NCBI GenBank assembly: GCA_918298275.1
Contig: CAKJZO010000081.1
Location: forward strand, 1-64,000
DNA from: Spirochaetota bacterium
Lineage (GTDB): Bacteria; Spirochaetota; Spirochaetia; Sphaerochaetales; Sphaerochaetaceae
Reading direction: 5' to 3'
Length of the DNA stretch: 64,000 nucleotides
A model generated the notes under the pieces. The model was not told the origin of the DNA. It saw only the letters and a list, made by a program, of their open reading frames with translations, and did not search any database. The number at the start of each line of letters is the position of its first letter. Position 1 is the first letter of the stretch. Below are positions 28,945 through 38,052 of this stretch, in pieces. The position numbers and the translations under genes were made by a program.

Positions 28945-29586
28945 TCAGTTGTCCGTGTTGCGGCCCAGACGCCAGAAAAGCAGCGCCATCAGCCAGTTTA
29001 GCAGACATACTGCAACCAGTAGCACGGCGCCTACTCCCCAACCCCACTTCAGAAAGCCGTAGATATCGGTCATGGGGTTGGATTTTCCTGTCCAGTTTGC
29101 CGCATTCACTGCAATGTACCCTATCCCGTAAATGATTGTCGGCACAACTGCCCAAAGGGAACCTGCGGTTCTGAGACTCTTCTCATGCTTAAGCAGAATC
29201 TGGGAAACTATTGCAAGAACCGGGGCAAACAGATGAAGCCAGAAGCATACCCCGGAAAACATCGGACCATAGCCTAGAGAAGGTCCGAGATAGACCAGGA
29301 CCACTATCAGGGTGACGCTTACGACGGAGCTTCCGGCCAGATGCAGGATGTACAGCGCCTTCGGAAAGCTTTCGGCCTTACTGATCAGAAGATGGACAAC
29401 GCATATCAGGGATGTCAGGGCGCAAAGCAGGTTGGAAAGAACCGTATAGTACCTGAACGCACCCAGACCGCTTGTAACCAGAACGGCATCGTTTTTGGAA
29501 AAGACCATCCCGAATACGGCATAGAAGACCGACAGGACAACCAGAATGTCCAGTATCATTATCAGTGTCTTCTGTCTGCTTGCCAT
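28945..29586 (-). CDS. Pr6Pr-like polytopic membrane protein
   Basis: Six hydrophobic segments; FRYYTVLSNLLCAL pattern typical of Pr6Pr proteins. Confidence 0.65.
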   Translation of the reverse strand: MASRQKTLIMILDILVVLSVFYAVFGMVFSKNDAVLVTSGLGAFRYYTVLSNLLCALTSLICVVHLLISKAESFPKALYILHLAGSSVVSVTLIVVLVYLGPSLGYGPMFSGVCFWLHLFAPVLAIVSQILLKHEKSLRTAGSLWAVVPTIIYGIGYIAVNAANWTGKSNPMTDIYGFLKWGWGVGAVLLVAVCLLNWLMALLFWRLGRNTDN

Positions 29587-29889
29587 TCGGTTGCCTCTGT
29601 TCATCTATAGAATAACTGACGTAAGGCAACTTCTCAAGCGAATCGGTTGAAAAACTGAACCTATATTTCCTGATAAATAAAAACCCCTTTGCATATCTCC
29701 CCAAAATACTATCTGTATCTTGCATTAAGATAACACTTCAAAGACAATCCTGTAAACCGATCTTTGTGGCAGCAGCCTGAAGCCAAGCCCCTTTTCATAC
29801 TTTGAAAAAAACTGAATATATGTTGCTCAATAACCACGCATCGCAATCAAGAATAAGGCGAAAACAGAAAGAAACCAAGGAGGTCGGAA

Positions 29890-30051
29890 ATGAATCTGCC
29901 TATCAGAGCAATCATCACAGCAGCACGCAGAATGGGAGCCACGGTCTTCAAGATCGCAAGGAATCAGGACGGAGAATACGATTTTCAGTTCAAGTTCAAC
30001 GGGATCTACAGAAGCGTAAGCCTGCAGACCATCCTGGAATATGGAGAATGA
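29890..30051 (+). CDS. Small 53-aa ORF of unknown function
   Basis: AAGGAGGT Shine-Dalgarno just upstream of ATG; encodes MNLPIRAIITAARRMGATVFKIARNQDGEYDFQFKFNGIYRSVSLQTILEYGE; below ORF-track cutoff. Confidence 0.5.
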   Translation: MNLPIRAIITAARRMGATVFKIARNQDGEYDFQFKFNGIYRSVSLQTILEYGE

Positions 30052-30053
30052 AA

Positions 30054-30395
30054 TCATTTCCTTATGAATTTCTCATCCGCCGTATTGACGTCTGCACCTA
30101 CGAAGCGCTCAACGGACATGTGAAGGTCATACTTTTCCCTCAGTGATGCGATTCTGGCCATCATCGGTGATGCATGGTGAGCATCAAGAGCCGCCTGATC
30201 TTTCCAAGAGTCAATTAGAAGAACCGTTTCCGGATCAGATATTGACTGGAAGTACCGGTATCTGAGATTGCCGGATTCCGATCTGATTTCATCCGCAATC
30301 CCGGATGATTCCATTTCCTCGCAGAATGCCTTGGCAGAACCGTTTTTTCCCGTGTAATAAAGGTTGACCGTAATCACAAAAGCCCTCTCGTTCAT
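30054..30395 (-). CDS. Antibiotic biosynthesis monooxygenase (ABM)-domain protein, putative quinol monooxygenase
   Basis: ESGNLRYRYFQSISDPETVLLIDSWKDQAALDAHHASPMM. Confidence 0.85.
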   Translation of the reverse strand: MNERAFVITVNLYYTGKNGSAKAFCEEMESSGIADEIRSESGNLRYRYFQSISDPETVLLIDSWKDQAALDAHHASPMMARIASLREKYDLHMSVERFVGADVNTADEKFIRK

Positions 30396-32237
30396 CTATT
30401 TAAGATCTTTGTCATCCACACGCAGTATCAGGGTGTTTGTCTTGAAAGTGCTGACATACTGGACATCGGATGCAAGCCCCATTACAAGTCTGATTCCGAT
30501 GTTGGCAGTCGGGTCAGCCTTGTTCTTTATCTCCATCTTATGCCGTTCAATCGGATTGAACGGAGTGCAGTCATCCCTGATTCTGAGTATTATCCCCTCT
30601 TCCCCGGCAAGCAGCCTGATGTAGATTAGGTTTTTCTTCTTGGCCTTGAATCCGTGCTGGATAATGTTTTTGCACATCTCCTCCACAAAAAGGGCGATCT
30701 TGTTTGCCGCCCTTACGCTGTAGCCGTTCTCCATGTAGAACAACATGGCAATCCCTGAAACCGCGGAAACTTCCATCATGGTATCGATGACGAATTCCAT
30801 CTCCTTGGCGTCGGGATCAAAGCGGTCTCCGACAAACAGGCGCTTGTCCCTGAAAGTCTTTCCTTTCTGCAAGAGGATGTAAGCAAGGGCCAGAACGGTA
30901 AGAGTCAGATCCACACCGAGAACCGAGAGCCAGACACCCCGCTGTCCTATGATTCTGATCCACAGTTCCATGAGGGAAACCGGTGCGACAAATATCATTA
31001 AGGTCATCATGATGTTGGCGGTCTTGATCTTCTTGACGCCCTGAAGGTAATTGATCAGGCAGTAAAGGAAAACTCTCAGGGACAGTGTGATTGCAACAAC
31101 CCTGACGCCCTCCACGCCCATGGCAAGAGTGTCTGAATTCTCAAACCCCAGATACAGTCCGGCAAAGAACCTCGGAAAAGCAAACAGAATCACGCCGCAC
31201 GCCAGACTAAGGATGATTCCCTGACTCATCGATGCTTTCTGGAGATCATTCAGCGAGTATCGGTCTTCTTCAGAAAAGAAAATCCCGGACATCACCCAAA
31301 CCGAGTCGGATGTCCCGAGATACAGGAATCCGAAAAGGTACAGCACGCTGTTCTGCATTCCGTAGACAGCTATCACGGAACTTCTGAACGCTGCGGCAAT
31401 AATGTGGTTTATCACTATTCCGGCAGCAGAAGCCGTGACTTTGTTCACTGCGCTGATGGAGCCGCGGTAGAACAGTTGCCCGAAAATGGAAAACGGCTTT
31501 CCCTTCCAGTCCACGTGAAATCGGAGATTCCTGTTCTTTTTGAGAAAATGCGTCGCCATGACGCCGAAGTATGCAACATAACTGGCGGAGGTCGCCAGAG
31601 CGAGCCCGAACATGCCCAGATCGGTGAAAAGCACCACATAGAAATCCAGAGCCACATTGATTCCGGTCATTGCACAGACAGCATAGACGGACCGGGAGTA
31701 ATCGTTGTCCAACCCCATGTAGCCTGCCAGGATTGTCGCACCGCATACAAACGGAAGTCCGAAGGAGTATCCTCTGAGGTAATCCGCCCCGATAGGCTCC
31801 AGCAAGGCATTGTCTCCCGTAGCACCGAGGATCCGCATTATCAGCGATGGAATCAGCAGACACAGCACAGAGAAAAAGACGGCGATTATAGTGGATATCA
31901 CGAGGGCAAAGGAGAACGCACTGTTGGCTTTTTTCTTTTCTCCCTTTCCCAGATGCTCAACATACAGGCTTCGTGAACCGCCTGCAAGCACAGATCCAGT
32001 AATGGTGAAGATCAGAAAAGCCGGCCTCAGAAGGCTGCTGGCCGCTACGGCATCGACACCCAGATAGTTTCCGGTGACTATCCCGTCCACGACAGGGCCC
32101 AGGATGAAAGCCATGGAGGTACCGAAGTGGGCAGCAAGATTCTTCCTGAATATGCTGTTCACGACGTTGTACCTGTATTCCGTCTGAATCTGCCTGATCG
32201 AATTCACCACTTCTGTTTTCTCTCCGAATACCCTCAA
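30396..32237 (-). CDS. MATE-family transporter fused to C-terminal RsbW-like HATPase_c domain
   Basis: MATE N-domain (LGVDAVAASSLLRPAF) ~440 aa; C-term NKIALFVEEMCKNIIQHG...RIRDDCTPFNP...NIGIRLVMGLA N/G boxes. Confidence 0.82.
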   Translation of the reverse strand: MRVFGEKTEVVNSIRQIQTEYRYNVVNSIFRKNLAAHFGTSMAFILGPVVDGIVTGNYLGVDAVAASSLLRPAFLIFTITGSVLAGGSRSLYVEHLGKGEKKKANSAFSFALVISTIIAVFFSVLCLLIPSLIMRILGATGDNALLEPIGADYLRGYSFGLPFVCGATILAGYMGLDNDYSRSVYAVCAMTGINVALDFYVVLFTDLGMFGLALATSASYVAYFGVMATHFLKKNRNLRFHVDWKGKPFSIFGQLFYRGSISAVNKVTASAAGIVINHIIAAAFRSSVIAVYGMQNSVLYLFGFLYLGTSDSVWVMSGIFFSEEDRYSLNDLQKASMSQGIILSLACGVILFAFPRFFAGLYLGFENSDTLAMGVEGVRVVAITLSLRVFLYCLINYLQGVKKIKTANIMMTLMIFVAPVSLMELWIRIIGQRGVWLSVLGVDLTLTVLALAYILLQKGKTFRDKRLFVGDRFDPDAKEMEFVIDTMMEVSAVSGIAMLFYMENGYSVRAANKIALFVEEMCKNIIQHGFKAKKKNLIYIRLLAGEEGIILRIRDDCTPFNPIERHKMEIKNKADPTANIGIRLVMGLASDVQYVSTFKTNTLILRVDDKDLK

Positions 32238-32244
32238 TCAGTAC

Positions 32245-32877
32245 TTAAGCCTTTCTAATCGGGTGCCTTATTACTGTTCTGTTCTTGTCAGGGTCGACCT
32301 TTCTGGGATCGCTGAGATAGATTTCATGATGCAGTCTCCTGTCCGAGAAATCAAGCTCATAGCCCTGTTCCCTTGCAAACGAATGCATCATTTCCACGGT
32401 AGCAGGCTCATCGTCATATAGACCGATATGCATGCACTGAACGCAAAGGCCCTCTGTGATGGTAAGAAACTCGACTTTTGAGAAGTCTTCCTTTTTCTTG
32501 CGTGTAGCCTCTCCGACCGCCCAATCGAAGTCTTCCCTGGTCACGAAATCGGGAAGTCTGATGACGGATATCCAGTTGAAGTTCTCCTTGTGTGCATAAT
32601 CGACTCCGGCAACATCATCCTGCCACCAGAACCCCTCGAGGGGAGGAACCACATAGTCAAAGAATCCCTTTATCTGATGGCTCCCCTTCTTGCTCATCTT
32701 GATCGTATAGGCAATTCCATAAAGCAGGTTGAGTGCCTTTGAATACTCTCCGTCGGGATCATTGGGGTTTCCCTTGCCTCTTACCGCAATGAAGTTGAAT
32801 GCAGGAACCGTGACAATTCCAGGCTTGCTTGCCGGCAGATAGAACTCCTTGTATTCTTTCTTGAAATCAAATGCCAT
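32245..32877 (-). CDS. GyrI-like small-molecule-binding domain protein
   Basis: MAFDFKKEYKEFYLPASKPGIVTVPAFNFIAVRGKGNPNDPDGEYSKALNLLYGIAYTIKM. Confidence 0.85.
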   Translation of the reverse strand: MAFDFKKEYKEFYLPASKPGIVTVPAFNFIAVRGKGNPNDPDGEYSKALNLLYGIAYTIKMSKKGSHQIKGFFDYVVPPLEGFWWQDDVAGVDYAHKENFNWISVIRLPDFVTREDFDWAVGEATRKKKEDFSKVEFLTITEGLCVQCMHIGLYDDEPATVEMMHSFAREQGYELDFSDRRLHHEIYLSDPRKVDPDKNRTVIRHPIRKA

Positions 32878-32929
32878 TTGCGACCTCTCCTGCAGATTAT
32901 ACTACCATACCTGCCCAAAGATTTGCTAA

Positions 32930-32967
32930 TTCAGCCAAAACAATTACAAATGCGGAAATCGGCTGAA
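32930..32967. repeat. Inverted-repeat element (copy A) upstream of GyrI-like gene
   Basis: TTCAGCC-N24-GGCTGAA. Confidence 0.45.
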
Positions 32968-33009
32968 ATGGTCCATTCGTGTGCGGCCGTACCGGGGTAT
33001 CAGGAAGCC

Positions 33010-34305
33010 CTACAGCTCCCGGATGGACTTGTTGACAAGCATGAAGATTGCAGTGATGGCGAAACCCACGGAACAGAATACCAGAAGCGGTGTGGAACCA
33101 AAGGACTGCAGTATGACTCCTGCCAGGACCGATGATATAGGAATCATGCCCTGCGAACCTATGCTGGTTATGCTGTTGACCTTGCTCAGCATCTCCTTGT
33201 CCACCACACGCATGATTGCGGTACTTATGGGAATATTCACGTATGAGATGAAGAACCCCATGACCAGAGTTCCCAGGCCGAGGGATATTAGGAATGCGTT
33301 CATTGAAACCCCGCTATCTACGAAATACCAGTAGCAGAAAGTCCAGAGAACCATGACAACAGCGAGAATAGTGATTCTGACTGCAACCTTATATCCGCAT
33401 TTGTCAGGCTGCTCTGCCGCACTGAGAATGACGGCCCCGGCCAGAGAACTGATTCCGAACAGCACGTTGACGACCGACAGCCAGAGTTCCGGTGTCAGCA
33501 CCTTGCTGAAGAGGTATGACGGAGCACTCGAAAGGTCAGTCTTGATGAAGTACGGAAGGAAGTTTCCCGTAATCGGATTGAAGAAGAAATTGATGAACAG
33601 AATCACCCCGAGCAGTGAAAGGATGGCCTTCTTGGTCTTGAGGTAGACCAGTCCGTCCCGCATGTCCCTGAATGCCAGTTTCAGAGTCAGTTTTTCCTCC
33701 GTCGGCGTATGGTCGTAACGGATGAACATCTCGGAGACTCCGGATGCGACGAAACAGAATCCGACAAGAAAGAAAAGGAAAGAGATGGGCAACGCAGCAT
33801 ATAGTATTCCTGCCAGTATTACTCCAAGAATACCTTCCAGCGAGCTTTTGATCGTGAAATAGGAATTCGCCTGCTGGAGCTTGTTCTCCTCCACTATCCG
33901 CGGAAGAAGGGCCCCGGAAGCCGGATTGAACACTCCGCTTACTCCGTTTCCCACTATCCCAAGCACGAACAGAACCGTCAGATGCGCATCCGGTTCGCGG
34001 AAAACCAGCATCAGGACGGTTGCAAGAATTATCATTCCGCCCTTGATGAAATCGCAGGAGTACATGATTTTCGCCTTGTTGTACCGGTCTCCCAAAACTC
34101 CTCCCACGGGAGTGAAGAGAAGCATGGACAGTCCGCACAATGCAAGGTACAGACCCTGGAGAAATGCATTGTTGTTGCTGATTTCGAGGATATAGAAGCT
34201 CACCGCAAAGCTGTAGAGCAATGCCCCCAGCTCCGACACCAGGGCACCGAAGAAAACCAATCTGAAATTGCGTCCGGCAAATACGTTTCTGTCCTTACTT
34301 TCCAT
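33010..34305 (-). CDS. MFS transporter (macrolide/multidrug efflux, MFS_3-like)
   Basis: NFRLVFFGALVSELGALLYSFAVSFYILEISNNNAFLQG...TPVGGVLGDRYNKAKIM. Confidence 0.85.
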   Translation of the reverse strand: MESKDRNVFAGRNFRLVFFGALVSELGALLYSFAVSFYILEISNNNAFLQGLYLALCGLSMLLFTPVGGVLGDRYNKAKIMYSCDFIKGGMIILATVLMLVFREPDAHLTVLFVLGIVGNGVSGVFNPASGALLPRIVEENKLQQANSYFTIKSSLEGILGVILAGILYAALPISFLFFLVGFCFVASGVSEMFIRYDHTPTEEKLTLKLAFRDMRDGLVYLKTKKAILSLLGVILFINFFFNPITGNFLPYFIKTDLSSAPSYLFSKVLTPELWLSVVNVLFGISSLAGAVILSAAEQPDKCGYKVAVRITILAVVMVLWTFCYWYFVDSGVSMNAFLISLGLGTLVMGFFISYVNIPISTAIMRVVDKEMLSKVNSITSIGSQGMIPISSVLAGVILQSFGSTPLLVFCSVGFAITAIFMLVNKSIREL

Positions 34306-35371
34306 TTTCAACCATCCTGCTCCAGTTTTCGGCAAGTTCCCGGTCATCCAGCAGTTCTATGATTTTTCCTATGCTGCCTGTAGCTGATGATCCGAAGAAA
34401 TCCAGGACGAACACTTTCTCCGTGTTTTCCGCAAAACGCATACCGGATAAAGTATAGTCCGGCGAAGAATCAAATCCGGATGCCATGTTGAACGCCTGCA
34501 GAAGCGACTGTCCGGAAGCCTCTTTTCTCCCGTTCTTTGCCTGAACATAAGAAAGAACCGCAAGCATCTCGCCATGTATCTTGATCAGAGCTCCAGTCTT
34601 GTTGTCTTTTTTCAGGCCCTCAAGGATTCTCATCCCCCATTCCACGATATCCATGGCTGACTGCCAGTCTCCTCTTGAGCGGAAAACGAACACATAGCCC
34701 ATAATCGTCGTGAACAGGTCTGACAATCCGTTTGTCAGCGATTCGGAGAGATGGACCGAAGCATCTTCAGGCCGGTTTTTATAAACCGAAAGGATAAAAC
34801 CTATCTGATTGTCGAACATGCCGCCCGCATTGTTCTGTTTCAGCATTTCCAGACATCTGTCCGTTTCTCCCAAAAGAAAATGCACAGTTGCCATTGTTCC
34901 AGAAAGAGAAGCATCGCTGATTTTCGGGTCAGTGTTCTGTGAAAGCAGCAGTCTGCCCTGTTTCAGCAACTCCAGAGCACGTTCAAGCTGACTTCTATCC
35001 CGACTCCCTATTCCGAACACAAGATAGGCAGTTGCGCAGCTTATGACGATCTGAAATGAATTCGGATATTTGCCGATGGCTTTCTCCGCTTCAAGAAGGG
35101 CCTCCGGATCCATTTTCCTGCAGTAATCAATGAGCCGTTTTTCAATGGAATCCATGTTGTTGTCTTTCATCCTATGACCCAGTAGAACATCCACGGACAC
35201 ATCGAAGAAATCCGCTATCTGAACAATCAGAGCCAGCTCAGGGGCAGATAGCCCCGATTCCCATTTGTAAACAGCGCCTACGGTGACACCCAGTACTTCC
35301 GCAAGCTGTTCCTGGGTCATTTTCCTTTCTTTCCGGAAAATCCGGATGTTTTCTGCAAGTGTGAGTTTCAT
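34295..35371 (-). CDS. XRE-family HTH transcriptional regulator with helical repeat C-terminus
   Basis: LAENIRIFRKERKMTQEQLAEVLGVTVGAVYKWESGLSAPEL; overlaps start of MFS gene. Confidence 0.9.
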   Translation of the reverse strand: MKLTLAENIRIFRKERKMTQEQLAEVLGVTVGAVYKWESGLSAPELALIVQIADFFDVSVDVLLGHRMKDNNMDSIEKRLIDYCRKMDPEALLEAEKAIGKYPNSFQIVISCATAYLVFGIGSRDRSQLERALELLKQGRLLLSQNTDPKISDASLSGTMATVHFLLGETDRCLEMLKQNNAGGMFDNQIGFILSVYKNRPEDASVHLSESLTNGLSDLFTTIMGYVFVFRSRGDWQSAMDIVEWGMRILEGLKKDNKTGALIKIHGEMLAVLSYVQAKNGRKEASGQSLLQAFNMASGFDSSPDYTLSGMRFAENTEKVFVLDFFGSSATGSIGKIIELLDDRELAENWSRMVENGK

Positions 35372-35498
35372 GTTTTGAATATAAAGGAAAAGGAGCTGTT
35401 TCGGAACACACCACCAATACTATTTGGAGATTTTTTTCTATACTTCTGGTATGTGTTTGCTTCTTCAAACAAACCTGATAGCTGAAATCAGAATCAGT

Positions 35499-36002
35499 TC
35501 AAGAAGAACTGCAAACCCTGACGTTTTTCCGTTCATCATTTATGGCATATCTGATGCACTCGGAAGGGCTTATAGCCTCTTCCCTGAAGAAGTCAGGGAA
35601 CATTCTCTGAGGCGTGTCAGGGCTCACCCACTTCAGGGATTCACTCACACCCTCCTCAGTCACGCTGGTGCACACTGGCTCGAAATCCTCCGGCACATCC
35701 ATCAGAAAGTAGAACGATACCTCATAGATCAGCTTGCCCAGATTGGTTTTCATGTCTCCGTAGAAATAGTTCTCATGGAATGCAATGAGCCTCTTGACGG
35801 GCATCAGAACCCCGGTCTCCTCGAAGACCTCCCGGACGACGGCCTCCTCTGCAGTCTCTCCCATCTTGATCCTGCCGCCGACAGAGTACAGATAACCGCG
35901 GCAGCTTTCGACCATGAGGATCTTCCCGTCTTTGACTATCAGAGCACCTACACAGATGTTCACCAGACCTTCCCCACAGGGGACGCACATATCTTTACTC
36001 AT
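35499..36002 (-). CDS. NUDIX hydrolase
   Basis: GGRIKMGETAEEAVVREVFEETGVLMPV Nudix box. Confidence 0.9.
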   Translation of the reverse strand: MSKDMCVPCGEGLVNICVGALIVKDGKILMVESCRGYLYSVGGRIKMGETAEEAVVREVFEETGVLMPVKRLIAFHENYFYGDMKTNLGKLIYEVSFYFLMDVPEDFEPVCTSVTEEGVSESLKWVSPDTPQRMFPDFFREEAISPSECIRYAINDERKNVRVCSSS

Positions 36003-36526
36003 ACCAGAATAAAACACCTGAATCCACGTACGGAATAGTACGAATCCGCACCGTTATGAAACATGAATACCGTTCCATATCTTCGCTCACAGAATATAGC
36101 ACCGCCCAGTTGTCTGATCTCCTTCGGTGTATTGATCCAGGAAGAAGTCTTCAGATCAAATTCACCGAGGCTCTGAAGCCTGCGGTAAAGGTCCTCCGTC
36201 AACAAGGAAGCTCCGATCTCAAAAGCCATCCCCAGAGCGCTGCCCGCTGGAGGGTTCTTGGCACGTTTTCTCAAGGCTTCATCATCATAGCACAGACTTC
36301 TTCGTCCCGAAGGAGACTCTTTGGAACAATCGCAGAAAATGAGTTTACCCGTCTTTTCGTCAAACCCGATAGTGTCAGGCTCTCCTCCACTCTCCTCCAT
36401 CCTCAACAGCACCTCTAAAACGTTCGGATTTAAGAGAAAGCGTTTTTCAACTTCTGCCCATTCAAGATCCGAATGAAAAGCCTTGTTTTCAAAAAACCTT
36501 GTCTTCAATACTTCAACAATATCCAT
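35999..36526 (-). CDS. DUF4256 family protein
   Basis: FDEKTGKLIFCDCSKESPSGRRSLCYDDEALRKRAKNPPAGSALGMAFEIGA. Confidence 0.8.
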   Translation of the reverse strand: MDIVEVLKTRFFENKAFHSDLEWAEVEKRFLLNPNVLEVLLRMEESGGEPDTIGFDEKTGKLIFCDCSKESPSGRRSLCYDDEALRKRAKNPPAGSALGMAFEIGASLLTEDLYRRLQSLGEFDLKTSSWINTPKEIRQLGGAIFCERRYGTVFMFHNGADSYYSVRGFRCFILV

Positions 36527-36536
36527 GTTTCTCCCC

Positions 36537-37400
36537 TCAGATGTTTTTGTAGATTTCGTAGCAGTTGTGTCCTTTGGGAACGTCTATGAGTTCACCTCTG
36601 AGCATATAGCCGTTCTTTTTGAAGAAATCGACATTCCAGTCGCCGGCATTTGTCATAATCATAGTTGCCCCGTTTTCCTTTGCCAGCTTCTCCACTTCCT
36701 TCAGAAGGAACGTGCCCAAACCCTGACGCCTCAACGGCTCTTCAACATAAAGTGCATCGACAAAGCCATATGCACCCTTGTCCACATCCGCTATCACGCC
36801 GGCAACGAACCTGCCGTCATTGTCCACAAGTTTCTTATGGTAATCAACGCTTTCGCATTCCGGCTCATAGGCTTCACTGTATGTGTCTATGCCGTTTTCG
36901 ATAACATCCGCATCAGCCTCATTGCCCGGTGAAACCCTAAAACGCGCACCGCTGTTGTCGGAAGGTACATATTCAGGTGGATCCCTGTCCAGGTATTTGA
37001 CCAAAGAATAACTGATATAGCCGTTGGGCTTTTTCAGAGTCGTAAAAACCGTATAGCCATGCTTCTCATAGAACGGTCTTGCCATATAACTGGCGGTGCC
37101 TAGAGTCACTACCCTGCAGCCTTTCTCTCTTGCTATGCGCTCGACCTCCCGGATAATCATCGAGCCGAGCCCCTGATGACGATAGCGTTCATCCACCCAA
37201 AGTTCTTCAAGAAGAACCCTGGACCAATGGTATTCATAGGCCTGGGCTATGCATCCGCCTATGATTTTTCCGTCCTCGTTCTCGATTTTGAGGACGAACT
37301 CCTCTTTATCAGCATCCACTTCGCGAGGCACAATTTCATTGATCTTTTCGCCAATATACTCGGCCTCTTCCTTTGTCAGATTGTCAACCTTGAAGTCCAT
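36537..37400 (-). CDS. Tandem GNAT N-acetyltransferase
   Basis: Two GNAT cores: VDERYRHQGLGSMIIREVERIA and VEEPLRRQGLGTFLLKEVEKLA. Confidence 0.88.
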   Translation of the reverse strand: MDFKVDNLTKEEAEYIGEKINEIVPREVDADKEEFVLKIENEDGKIIGGCIAQAYEYHWSRVLLEELWVDERYRHQGLGSMIIREVERIAREKGCRVVTLGTASYMARPFYEKHGYTVFTTLKKPNGYISYSLVKYLDRDPPEYVPSDNSGARFRVSPGNEADADVIENGIDTYSEAYEPECESVDYHKKLVDNDGRFVAGVIADVDKGAYGFVDALYVEEPLRRQGLGTFLLKEVEKLAKENGATMIMTNAGDWNVDFFKKNGYMLRGELIDVPKGHNCYEIYKNI

Positions 37401-37443
37401 GTTTAAATTGTAACATACAAATGAACACAATGTCTTTTACCGA

Positions 37444-37481
37444 TTCAACCAAAACAAATGAAAAGGTGGATTCTGGTTAAA
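37444..37481. repeat. Inverted-repeat element (copy B) upstream of GNAT gene
   Basis: TTCAACC-N24-GGTTAAA; same arm length and spacing as copy A. Confidence 0.4.
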
Positions 37482-37531
37482 AAACGGAGACGGATTCTCT
37501 GTCAGTTTCTCCATCAGAAAACCTCAAGCCT

Positions 37532-38051
37532 CTATAACTTCTGATTTGAATTGTGACAGATGCCACATCTTTCTGTCCTTATGTAATGCCCTTCCTGTAT
37601 CGCAGCAAATGTCGCCACCGCACTGACAAGCGCCCCGCTGTATTTCAAATCGATTCTTGTTATTGTCAGAGGCAAGATGAACAGAACTATGCCGGTGACC
37701 TTATTCATCACGGTATGTGTTGCAACCAGCTCTTTGCTCATCACATACCCGAATATGATGTTGATAATTTTGATCAGCGCGATTATTGCAATCCAAATGA
37801 AAAGCCATAATGGAATATTAAGTACAGGAATCAGCTTTATCATGCAGACTACGACAAATACGATATCCGCAATCGTATCCAGCCTTGATCCGAACTCACT
37901 GACAGTACCGGTTTTCCTTGCAACTGCCCCATCTGCCATGTCACTGACCCCGGCAGTGATATACAAGACATAGAACACCTGCGAAAACACAGGGCAGAAC
38001 AGCAGGAAGACGCTGATCACTATTCTGATTCCGGTAATGATATTTGCCATG
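37532..38051 (-). CDS. CDP-alcohol phosphatidyltransferase family protein
   Basis: SDMADGAVARKTGTVSEFGSRLDTIADI = D-x2-DG-x2-AR-x8-G-x3-D-x3-D motif. Confidence 0.88.
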
Positions 38052-38052
38052 A

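Noticed and set aside
27882-29135. 417-aa plus-strand ORF
   Set aside because: Antisense to DUF1848 and flanking genes
29645-29651. Third copy of the TTCARCC-N24-GGYTRAA element
   Set aside because: GGTTGAA right arm present, but the position expected for the left arm (29614-29620, AACTGAC) does not match
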